Assembly: GCA_007120745.1 (NCBI GenBank)
Contig: SKNC01000082.1
Location: 1-5,848 of the forward strand
DNA from: Bacillota bacterium
GTDB taxonomy: Bacteria > Bacillota > Dethiobacteria > SKNC01
DNA length: 5,848 nucleotides
Direction of reading: 5' to 3'
In this document: piece by piece, positions 1-5,267 of the stretch
Numbering within the stretch: the stretch's first letter is position 1
Layout: the number at the start of each line of letters is the position of its first letter
Program-made: the position numbers and the translations under genes
Notes under the pieces: generated by a model
Told to the model about the DNA's origin: nothing
The model's database searches: none
What the model saw: the letters and a program-made list of their open reading frames with translations, nothing else

Positions 1-32
1 AGGGGAAACTATTTAGTAAAATTAAATGAGAT

Positions 33-166
33 TTATACGGAACAATTCACTCCACACATAAGCTTTGGCATAGAGATCAATTCAGCATGAGCAAATTCTC
101 TGCCTATGTTACGGGCACCACCAGTGAGTTTCCGGTTCCTGTGAAATAGTAGAGCTTGAGTTTCAT
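33..166 (-). pseudogene. Broken N-terminal fragment of a flavodoxin-domain (EFR1-type ferredoxin/flavodoxin) gene
   Basis: Reading the minus strand from the ATG at 166-164 gives MKLKLYYFTGTGNSLV, the FMN phosphate-binding start of flavodoxin domains, typical of EFR1-family ferredoxin/flavodoxin proteins of anaerobes. The frame then stops at TAG 106-104. Skipping two bases near 118-117, a GTG GTG stretch that looks like a small duplication, restores ARNIGREFAHAELISMPKLM, which continues the same domain in family style, followed by a short stretch to a TAA at 35-33. The gene thus carries a frameshift and an early stop. About 50 codons remain recognisable, against roughly 250 residues in a full EFR1 protein, and no [4Fe-4S] ferredoxin part is visible. 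A purine-rich GGGGATCGG lies just upstream of the ATG, so this was the true start. The family call rests on the phosphate-loop motif TGTGNS and its context; the broken state is seen directly. Confidence 0.72.
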
Positions 167-530
167 TTTTCCGATCCCCGACTATATGCAACTTCGTATT
201 GTTTAGCCTTAGGGTTATACATAATTTGCAAGCGTTTTATAACCATCTCTTGGTTTCTACATATCTCCAAGTTTTTCCTTCTATTTTTCAGAAAACTAGG
301 TAAACTAAGGTAATTTATTAACCTTCCTAACGCCGCTACATCATCGTTTACTTCTTAAGCCTGTCCCTACCTACTTAGCCCCCTTCTACGAAGCTTGTAC
401 GCCCTACAGAGCTTGCTGCTTAACTGATATACACAAGACAGTTACTTTTTCCTATCACGAAAGGAAATGAAACGGAATAGCAAATCACTGGAATCCTTTA
501 TATACGGGGCTTGTTGACACATTATAATAC
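167..530. other. Non-coding, AT-rich stretch with no intact gene
   Basis: No reading frame in this stretch looks like protein, and I recognise no RNA family. Visible structure is minor: an inverted repeat TAACTG/CAGTTA at 421-426 and 439-444 with a 12-base loop, followed by a short T run, and a second one, TTTCCT/AGGAAA, at 448-453 and 462-467. The 5' leader of the broken flavodoxin gene should lie at its left end on the minus strand. A TTGACA (514-519) and a TATAAT (523-528) occur only 3 bases apart, so they do not form a normal promoter. The following stretch 639-723 is also empty apart from a CCTCT/AGAGG hairpin at 668-681. Confidence 0.5.
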
Positions 531-606
531 ATAAGGAATTGTTCGTCTCATTACTCAAACTCAAGCGTTCTCTGAACGTGCCGGTCGAGTCCGGCCTTCG
601 GCACCA
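531..606 (+). pseudogene. Degenerate tRNA-Leu (CAA) relic, 3' half well preserved
   Basis: The 3' part folds like a class II tRNA. A variable arm CGTTC-TCT-GAACG (566-578) is followed by a perfect 5-bp T stem GCCGG/CCGGC (580-584, 591-595), the acceptor 3' strand CTTCGGC (596-602), discriminator A603 and an encoded CCA (604-606). The long variable arm and the CTTCGGC acceptor strand fit bacterial tRNA-Leu. The anticodon loop CTCAAAC (554-560) would read CAA, for Leu UUG codons, and AGGAATTG (534-541) resembles the tRNA-Leu D arm. Defects: no GCCGAAG 5' acceptor strand upstream, only three of five anticodon-stem pairs (549-553 with 561-565), and a T loop of 6 bases (TCGAGT) where 7 are needed. 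It is therefore probably non-functional, either a decayed tRNA gene or the 3' end left at an integration site. A terminator follows 10 bases later. Confidence 0.7.
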
Positions 607-615
607 TTTGATTTT

Positions 616-638
616 AAAGGCTTTCGAGTCTTTTTTTT
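616..638 (+). terminator. Rho-independent terminator after the tRNA-Leu relic
   Basis: Stem AAAGGCT (616-622) pairs with AGTCTTT (627-633), including one G-T pair, around a TTCG tetraloop, and is followed by further T residues to 638. A UUCG loop with a U tract is a classic intrinsic terminator. Its position 10 bases after the CCA end fits the former tRNA transcription unit and also insulates the downstream marR-type promoter. Confidence 0.75.
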
Positions 639-723
639 ATGCCGTAAATAAAACGTCACCAGGACAACCTCTAGAAAGAGGAAATAGATTCACCCCTTTT
701 CAATCCATTTCGATCATTTTTCC

Positions 724-759
724 ACACTTAAATAGTTTACATGTTAACTATTTAAGTGT
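724..759. promoter_or_regulatory. 36-bp palindromic operator for the MarR-type repressor
   Basis: The arms ACACTTAAATAGTTTACA (724-741) and its partner at 742-759 are perfect inverted repeats except for one pair (738/745). The palindrome spans the promoter spacer, overlaps the -35 box and touches the first base of the -10 box. MarR dimers bind such palindromes and block RNA polymerase, so this is very probably the autoregulatory operator of the gene starting at 798. An extra copy of the inner motif GTTAACTA (743-750) lies at 776-783, just before the ribosome binding site. Confidence 0.85.
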
Positions 760-764
760 ATAAT
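736..764 (+). promoter_or_regulatory. Sigma-70/SigA-type promoter of the four-gene operon
   Basis: The -35 box TTTACA (736-741) and -10 box TATAAT (759-764) are separated by exactly 17 bp. Transcription would start near 771, giving a leader of about 27 bases before the ATG at 798. It is the only strong promoter seen ahead of the operon, and the 36-bp palindrome covers it. Confidence 0.85.
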
Positions 765-797
765 AAATTTAAATTGTTAACTAAAGGAAGGTTGAAA

Positions 798-1268
798 ATG
801 TCTGATATAAAAGCTATTTGGTTATTCGCTAATAACATAATTCGTACCTCCAGGCAGATGGTGAATGAAGGATTGCGTCCTTTGAACCTCAGCAGTGCGG
901 AAGGAAATATACTGCTCCATCTCTTCACCCAAAACAACGAAGTTCGGCAGGATGATATTGTGGGACAGCTGGACATAAGTAAACCGGCTGTTTCCAGGGC
1001 ACTGGAATCCCTGGAAAAAAAGGGTTATGTCATTCGAAGTAAGGATTTTATTGACCGCCGGGCCAGTCGTGTTTTATTAACTGACAGTGCCCGGAAAATC
1101 AGGCCGAAGGTAGAGCATGTTTATAATGAGGTTTATTCCATCGCAGCCCGGGGGGTCTCAGAGGAAGAAATATATAAATTTATAAATTTGTTCTCCAGGG
1201 TATCGGAAAATTTCTCCAGAGCCCGGTCTTCAAATAATATTGCAGGAGGCAGTATTGATGTTAAGTGA
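798..1268 (+). CDS. MarR-family transcriptional repressor
   Basis: A 156-residue winged helix-turn-helix regulator of normal MarR length. Residues about 1-45 form the N-terminal dimerisation helices. Residues about 49-76 (RQDDIVGQLDISKPAVSRAL and following) are the DNA-binding helix-turn-helix, and residues 79-95 are the wing with the hallmark DRRAS (86-90) and V-L-L-T. C-terminal helices complete the dimer interface. A GTG at 756 is in frame, but it lies inside the promoter and operator region. The ATG at 798 is preceded by AAAGGAAGG (783-791) at good spacing and is the start. The stop codon overlaps the next gene by 11 bp, so the two are co-transcribed and probably translationally coupled. 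It probably represses its own operon through the palindrome at 724-759 and releases it on binding an unknown ligand, which MarR proteins often take as a small aromatic or lipophilic compound. No redox cysteine is present, which argues against an OhrR-like thiol sensor. Confidence 0.93.
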   Translation: MSDIKAIWLFANNIIRTSRQMVNEGLRPLNLSSAEGNILLHLFTQNNEVRQDDIVGQLDISKPAVSRALESLEKKGYVIRSKDFIDRRASRVLLTDSARKIRPKVEHVYNEVYSIAARGVSEEEIYKFINLFSRVSENFSRARSSNNIAGGSIDVK

Positions 1269-1989
1269 TTTGATAGGATTTGCAGTACTGTTGGCCTATT
1301 ACCTTTTGTTTTTATTTTTAATTCCCGTGGTATTAAAGAAATGTTTAGGGGTTCCCAATGAGCTGGTTCGTAAGATTCAGCATGTTGGTTACAGCCTGTC
1401 AATATTTCTCCTGTTGGAATTGTTCAGCATGTGGTATCTGGCAGTAGGAGCCGTCCTTTTACTGATTATCCTGGCATATCCTTTTCTTTTCCTGGTGGAA
1501 GAAACCGCCTGGTATAAAAATAGTTTGGTGGACCGGGAGAACAAAGGTGGCGAACTGAGAAAGCAGCTTATATATGCTGAGCTTACTTTTGCCATCTTAA
1601 TATTTCTCTTCTGGGGACTGCTGGGCTCCAACTGGCATTACGTTGCAGCAGTAGCAGTCATGGCATGGGGTTTCGGTGATGCCGCTGCCGCTTTAATTGG
1701 GAAAGCGTTTGGCCGCCGCAGGTTCCTTCACTCATTAATTGATAAAGGGAAAACTTATGAAGGGACAGCTGCCATGATCTTATTTGCAGGAATTGGAGTA
1801 TTTATAAGTCTTCTACTCTATGCAGGAAAACCCTGGCATATAAGTCTCGTCATATCCATCATAGTGGCACCCATTTGCGGCCTGGTAGAGTTATTTTCCC
1901 GGAGGGGCGCTGACACCTTTACGGTGCCGCTTTCAGCAGCACTTTTCATATTGACGCTGGATTACTTATTTACTTATTTGGGGTGGTAG
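1258..1989 (+). CDS. Diacylglycerol/polyprenol (phytol/dolichol) kinase-family membrane protein
   Basis: A 243-residue, strongly hydrophobic protein with about seven predicted membrane segments. It carries the signature of the CTP-dependent lipid-alcohol kinases (dolichol kinase, phytol kinase VTE5, yeast Dgk1): VRKIQH at 37-42, WGFGDAAAALIGK at 137-149, GKTYEGT at 164-170 and ELFSRRGADTFTVPL at 211-225. These enzymes transfer phosphate, usually from CTP, to phytol, dolichol, other isoprenoid alcohols or diacylglycerol at the membrane. The GDAAAALIGK and EG blocks hold the expected nucleotide and metal contacts and are intact, so activity is plausible. The ATG at 1258 has AGGAGG (1244-1249) eight bases upstream; an earlier in-frame TTG at 1240 lies before that site and is rejected. 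It overlaps the MarR gene by 11 bp and is followed after one base by the next gene. The substrate is unknown; the neighbouring CrtQ-like glycosyltransferase hints at an isoprenoid alcohol. Confidence 0.82.
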   Translation: MLSDLIGFAVLLAYYLLFLFLIPVVLKKCLGVPNELVRKIQHVGYSLSIFLLLELFSMWYLAVGAVLLLIILAYPFLFLVEETAWYKNSLVDRENKGGELRKQLIYAELTFAILIFLFWGLLGSNWHYVAAVAVMAWGFGDAAAALIGKAFGRRRFLHSLIDKGKTYEGTAAMILFAGIGVFISLLLYAGKPWHISLVISIIVAPICGLVELFSRRGADTFTVPLSAALFILTLDYLFTYLGW

Positions 1990-1990
1990 C

Positions 1991-2695
1991 ATGCATACAC
2001 TTTCTAAAAAACAAGCGGCCAGTCGGGAAAAAACGCTTCTGGCCGCTCTCCTTTTAAGCATGTGGGCACCTTTAACTACGGGAATAGCAGTTATATTAAG
2101 CCACTCTACAACACAGCTGGCTGATTTTATCCGACGCACCGTAGAACTGGTAGCTCTCTTTGTATCCTGGTGGGTCTTTCGTTATCTGGTTCGAAATAAA
2201 GCGCTTGCCCCGGAAAGAAAAGCTGACATGGAAAAAATAGCAGGAATCACTGTTGCTGCTGCCCTCAGCTGTTCCGGTATCATTATGATATTTCTGGCAT
2301 CCACCCGCCTTTCTTCTTTTCAACCCGGAGGAAATGTTTACCCCGGTCTTGTCATCGCTACATTAGGCTTGATTGTAAATTCATGGTTTTGGAGACGATA
2401 TTCAAAGTTAACAGGGGAACAGTACAGTTCTATCATTGACGCACAACGCCTGCTTTATCGAGCTAAAGCCTTTGTTGATTTTTGTGTGATTGCTGCCCTG
2501 GCGGCGGTAGCTTTTATACCAACTCATCCTGTAACTCGTTATGTTGATATTTTGGGCTCTTTAATTTTAGCTGTTTATCTTTTGTGGAGCGGTATCAGGA
2601 CAGCAAAAACATCAATATTGAATGCACAGGTTAGCCGTAATCTTGCGCTGCACGCCAAAATTGTCCCGGGTTCTGCCGATGATGCGGCAGATTAA
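1991..2695 (+). CDS. CDF-like (cation efflux family) membrane protein, truncated and lacking canonical metal ligands
   Basis: A 234-residue membrane protein with about six hydrophobic segments (roughly 15-37, 48-68, 83-103, 117-134, 160-177, 185-203). Its arrangement and TLADFIRRTVEL-like second helix (TQLADFIRRTVELV at 41-54) recall the cation diffusion facilitators, whose helix 2 reads LADxIHSxxD and which export Zn, Fe, Mn or Co. The usual helix-2 ligands are replaced: R48 where His/Asp is expected and E52 where Asp is expected. Helix 5 (RAKAFVDFCVIAAL, from 157) lacks the HxxxD pair. The protein ends soon after helix 6, so the cytoplasmic C-terminal domain of about 80 residues is absent. 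It may carry a different substrate or act as a non-transporting partner. GGGGTGG (1980-1986) precedes the ATG and the gap to the kinase gene is one base, implying coupling. Family membership is fairly likely; metal transport is doubtful. Confidence 0.65.
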   Translation: MHTLSKKQAASREKTLLAALLLSMWAPLTTGIAVILSHSTTQLADFIRRTVELVALFVSWWVFRYLVRNKALAPERKADMEKIAGITVAAALSCSGIIMIFLASTRLSSFQPGGNVYPGLVIATLGLIVNSWFWRRYSKLTGEQYSSIIDAQRLLYRAKAFVDFCVIAALAAVAFIPTHPVTRYVDILGSLILAVYLLWSGIRTAKTSILNAQVSRNLALHAKIVPGSADDAAD

Positions 2696-2730
2696 AACCT
2701 TTTTTGAATTTTATGTGCAAAGGAGCTATC

Positions 2731-3840
2731 ATGCCGAATATATTATTTTATTATCGAATATTTATAATAGTCCTATCCTGGCTGTCAGGAGTAATGCTAT
2801 TTTACCGCTTAAAAACTGTGAATGAAGTAGAAAAAGGTAGTAATTATTTACAAAACAGAAGGGTATCCATCATTATTCCCGCCCGTAATGAAGAAAAAAA
2901 CATTCCCGTCATTTTAAAAAGTCTTGAAAATCAGACGTATAAAAATTTTGAAGTAATTGTAGTGGACGATAATTCTAAAGATGAAACAAAACCTCTGGCT
3001 GAAGACTTTCATGTAAAAGTAATTAGTCTTACGGGGGATCCTCCTGAGGGTTGGATAGGGAAATCCTGGGCCTGCTGGCAGGGTTATATTCATGCAGAAG
3101 GGGAATTTTTGATTTTTCTAGATGCTGATGTCCAAATGATCCCAGGAGCTGTGGACAGGCTTCTAAAGATACAGAACAAATATTCGGGGATGATTTCTGT
3201 TCAACCTCACCATGTCATGAAAAAGAGGTACGAACATTTTTCCTTCATATTTAACCTCGTGGCTATTGCAGCAATGCGGACTTTTTCTGCATGGGCACCC
3301 CTGGTAAAACCCATTGGGGCCTTCGGCCCTTGTATTGTTTGTGAAAAAAAGGATTATGAAAAAGCAGGCACGCATTTTAAAGTGAGAAAAAGCGTGCTGG
3401 ATGATATTGAGCTGGGAAAAGCATTTAGAAAACAGGATATACCTGTGAACAATTTTTTAGGAGGAGAAAGCATTTCTTTTCGCATGTATCCCGAAGGCCT
3501 GTTTTCCCTGGTGGAAGGCTGGAGCAAAAATTTTGCCGTTGGTGCCAGGTCCCTGGATGTTTTTACACTGACGATTCTTTTTCTTTGGGTCACCGGTATG
3601 CTTTTTTCCGGATTTACCTTGTTAATGGGACAATATTTTCCCCTGCAGGTGGTTGTCTACCTGCTTTTCGTGTTTCAGCTGTTTATAATATCTCGAAAGA
3701 TTGGTAACTTTGGACTGCTTACACCCCTTGTATACCCACTGTATCTTTTGTTTTTTTTCCTGATTTTTCTGTTATCCATGATTCGCACTTTTCTTTTTCG
3801 TTCCGTAAGCTGGAAGGAAAGGAGAATCAACATAGACTAA
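2731..3840 (+). CDS. Membrane family 2 glycosyltransferase, CrtQ-like
   Basis: A 369-residue GT-A glycosyltransferase. One N-terminal membrane segment (about 5-25) precedes the catalytic domain: VSIIIPARNEEKNIP (45-59), EVIVVDDNS (74-82) for nucleotide-sugar binding, GWIGKSWACWQG (107-118), the metal-binding FLDADV (129-134) and SVQPHH (156-161). These are followed by GPCIV (199-203), the acid motif DDIELG (224-229) and RMYPEG-EGWSKN (251-267). Three C-terminal membrane segments (about 277-299, 305-320, 329-352) end with W361. Layout, length and motifs match 4,4'-diaponeurosporenoate glycosyltransferase (CrtQ) and related enzymes that glycosylate lipid or carotenoid acceptors at the inner leaflet. 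All catalytic motifs are present. The ATG at 2731 has AAAGGAGC (2718-2725) upstream; in-frame TTG at 2704 and ATG at 2713 lie before that site. It is the last gene of the operon, 35 bases after the CDF-like gene. No carotenoid desaturase or synthase is visible, so a carotenoid acceptor is unproven. Confidence 0.85.
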   Translation: MPNILFYYRIFIIVLSWLSGVMLFYRLKTVNEVEKGSNYLQNRRVSIIIPARNEEKNIPVILKSLENQTYKNFEVIVVDDNSKDETKPLAEDFHVKVISLTGDPPEGWIGKSWACWQGYIHAEGEFLIFLDADVQMIPGAVDRLLKIQNKYSGMISVQPHHVMKKRYEHFSFIFNLVAIAAMRTFSAWAPLVKPIGAFGPCIVCEKKDYEKAGTHFKVRKSVLDDIELGKAFRKQDIPVNNFLGGESISFRMYPEGLFSLVEGWSKNFAVGARSLDVFTLTILFLWVTGMLFSGFTLLMGQYFPLQVVVYLLFVFQLFIISRKIGNFGLLTPLVYPLYLLFFFLIFLLSMIRTFLFRSVSWKERRINID

Positions 3841-3943
3841 TTATGAAAATATTTTTCTTATCATCGCGGGGATACTGAGTTACACCCACAGGAAAGAAAT
3901 CGCGGTACTGGGGAAAAACGCCGCCCATAAAATAACCATCTGA
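3836..3943 (+). other. Start-less 35-codon open stretch after the operon, possible gene remnant
   Basis: In the +1 frame relative to the glycosyltransferase, codons from 3836 to the TGA at 3941-3943 stay open and read protein-like: a hydrophobic piece, then RKEIAVLGKNAAHKITI. There is no ATG, GTG or TTG with a ribosome binding site at its beginning. It could be the tail of a deleted downstream gene, or chance. I do not recognise a family. Confidence 0.2.
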
Positions 3944-3976
3944 AAATTTTTATAACTTTTGACACTAATCACACAA

Positions 3977-4006
3977 AAAACCGGAAACTTCATAGATTCC
4001 GGTTTT
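3977..4006. terminator. Bidirectional intrinsic terminator between convergent transcription units
   Basis: AAAACCGGAA (3977-3986) pairs perfectly with TTCCGGTTTT (3997-4006) around a 10-base loop. On the minus strand the stem is followed by six T residues (the A run at 3975-3980), and on the plus strand by TTTT. It should end both the four-gene operon (stop at 3840) and the minus-strand gene ending at 4053. Confidence 0.85.
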
Positions 4007-4052
4007 CGTATCAGGCGCTGTCATCTAAATATATATTATGTTTTCATCACCT

Positions 4053-5111
4053 TTACTTGCAGTAAATATCTATATAATTTATGGTGGAGTCAGGAGATGA
4101 AGCATAATAATAGATTTCCAGGTCTTTTCGGCCGCTTATGCCGCACTGATGCACTCCCTCAAATTTGTAATACAACAAGTAGTCAGGTGGGCTGTACGCC
4201 TCGTCATAACCCTCGTCGAAAGGAATCCCCAGAACTCCTTTTATCTCAGTGACAGACATCCCCACCCTGGTTCCCATTATATCACTGTCATTCACCAGGG
4301 AAATCCCTACAACTACATCTGCTTCAGGCAGTTCTTCTGAATAATAAAACAATATTCCATGGGGATCAATGTAACTGTGATACCAGGATCCCGAATAAAA
4401 GTCTATGAATTCCGGCTCTCCATACCTCTGCTTTATGTCTTCCATGCTTTTCCCTAAAAGGGCAATAATTTCATTGTTCCTCAACTGCTCTTCAATGCTT
4501 TCCTCCTCCTGTACAGGGTCTACAGGTGCTGTGGTTTGTTGATTAGAACCATTGTCTTCAGAATCAATGTCCCGGTCTGGTTCCAAATTTAATTCCTGCT
4601 GAAGAATTTCCTGCAGTGTCTCCCTTACGTTAAAGTCTGCTGCAAACCTGTTGTAAACTACCACAAGAAAAATGATCGTCAACACTGCCACCAGTATGGC
4701 CCCAACCAGGAAAGTTAAGCACCCTTTCCCCGTTTTTTTCTGCGGCTCCTCCTGTCCCTGGCTTCCGACACCAGACATGGCCCCGGATGCTGGTGAAGAG
4801 GTCAAGGGCGGTGGGGAACTTTTGGTCTCTGGAAAAGAGGCCGGCGGTGGAGGTGGAGGCGGGAAACTTCCAGGCGGTGGAGGTGGTGGAGTTCCCGAAG
4901 GTGGAGGTGGTGGAGGGGCTGCAGGCGGCGGGGGCGGGGGCGCCAGCATAAGACCCTGCACCTTTTCTGCCGGTACCCAATCCTTGAATTCACTGGTCCA
5001 GACAAAATCTTTTGGGCCAAGCAATCCGGAACGTGCTATTTCCATAAGCTGGTCCCAGCTCATGGGGCCCTCCTGTTTTCCATCTTTCAGTATGTACCAT
5101 TCCTTTGACAT
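4053..5111 (-). CDS. GYF_2-domain, polyproline, single-pass membrane protein with a duplicated C-terminal module
   Basis: A 352-residue protein of unknown function. Residues 4-50 are a GYF_2 domain (W5-Y6, G15-P16, L22, G29, V37-W38, W45), a fold that in eukaryotic GYF relatives binds proline-rich peptides. Residues 58-90 are four runs of 6, 6, 6 and 7 prolines, which could be a ligand for such a domain within or between molecules. A transmembrane helix spans about 131-153 after KKTGKG; by the positive-inside rule the GYF end is cytoplasmic and the C-terminus outside. After an acidic linker (176-209) come two similar modules: LLGKSMEDIKQRYGEP (218-233) and RVGMSVTEIKGVLGIP (282-297), each followed by beta-rich sequence, resembling the two halves of SmpA/BLIP-like folds. 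The ATG at 5111-5109 has GAGGGAGGG just upstream; an in-frame TTG at 5126 lies before that site. It stands 156 bases after the YD-repeat gene and has its own candidate promoter. Confidence 0.8.
   Translation of the reverse strand: MSKEWYILKDGKQEGPMSWDQLMEIARSGLLGPKDFVWTSEFKDWVPAEKVQGLMLAPPPPPPAAPPPPPPSGTPPPPPPGSFPPPPPPPASFPETKSSPPPLTSSPASGAMSGVGSQGQEEPQKKTGKGCLTFLVGAILVAVLTIIFLVVVYNRFAADFNVRETLQEILQQELNLEPDRDIDSEDNGSNQQTTAPVDPVQEEESIEEQLRNNEIIALLGKSMEDIKQRYGEPEFIDFYSGSWYHSYIDPHGILFYYSEELPEADVVVGISLVNDSDIMGTRVGMSVTEIKGVLGIPFDEGYDEAYSPPDYLLYYKFEGVHQCGISGRKDLEIYYYASSPDSTINYIDIYCK
4842..4940 (-). repeat. Low-complexity proline-codon repeats (G-rich on the plus strand)
   Basis: Thirty-three codons contain 25 prolines in blocks of 6, 6, 6 and 7, separated by AA, SGT and GSF. 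On the plus strand this is a run of GGN triplets such as GGAGGTGG and GGCGGGGGCGGGGG, much richer in G than the flanks. Such repeats expand and contract by slippage in triplets. The blocks require elongation factor P for smooth translation. Confidence 0.9.
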
Positions 5112-5133
5112 GATACCCTCCCTCAACTTTGTT

Positions 5134-5139
5134 ATTATA
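5134..5139 (-). promoter_or_regulatory. Candidate -10 box for the GYF_2 gene
   Basis: The minus strand reads TATAAT here, placing a transcription start near 5127, about 16 bases before the ATG and just ahead of the GAGGGAGGG ribosome binding site. The hexamer 17 bases upstream (AGATTA) is a poor -35 box, so the assignment is tentative. Confidence 0.3.
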
Positions 5140-5192
5140 TTGGCATTATTCTGCTTTAATCTTTAAATGTTGTAAACTTCAGCTTTTCACGA

Positions 5193-5223
5193 TTTTAAAC
5201 CGGGGTAATTTCCCCTGTTAAAA
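5193..5223 (-). terminator. Inverted repeat after the YD-repeat gene, weak terminator candidate
   Basis: GGGG (5202-5205) and CCCC (5212-5215) pair around TAATTT. The pairing extends outward through one mismatch (5201/5216) into TTTTAAAC and GTTAAAA with one bulge. It lies about 45 bases after the stop of the minus-strand gene at 5268 and before the candidate promoter of the next gene. The run of T after the stem is short and mixed, so termination may be partial. Confidence 0.4.
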
Positions 5224-5267
5224 GTAATTAGTACTTCCAAACTTTTTACTTAAATAAAATGTTCCGC

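Noticed and set aside
514..528. TTGACA and TATAAT as a tRNA promoter
   Set aside because: The boxes are only 3 bases apart instead of about 17, and they lie where the 5' end of the tRNA itself should be.
539..763. 74-codon plus-strand open frame
   Set aside because: It runs through the tRNA relic, its terminator and the operator palindrome, has no ribosome binding site and reads like random sequence.
2622..2825. Plus-strand open frame bridging the CDF-like and glycosyltransferase genes
   Set aside because: It overlaps both real genes in another frame and has no ribosome binding site or recognisable domain.
3863..3915. Imperfect direct repeat ATCGCGG...TACTG (3863 and 3899)
   Set aside because: Only two short copies with a gap difference; no array or element ends nearby, so chance is likely.
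4630..5020. Two further minus-strand open frames with His/Arg/Leu-rich or Ser/Thr-rich repeats
   Set aside because: These are out-of-frame readings of the same low-complexity proline tract.
4672..5166. 164-codon plus-strand open frame rich in glycine
   Set aside because: It is the antisense of the proline codons in the GYF_2 gene; glycine runs arise automatically from GGN complement triplets, and it has no start signals.
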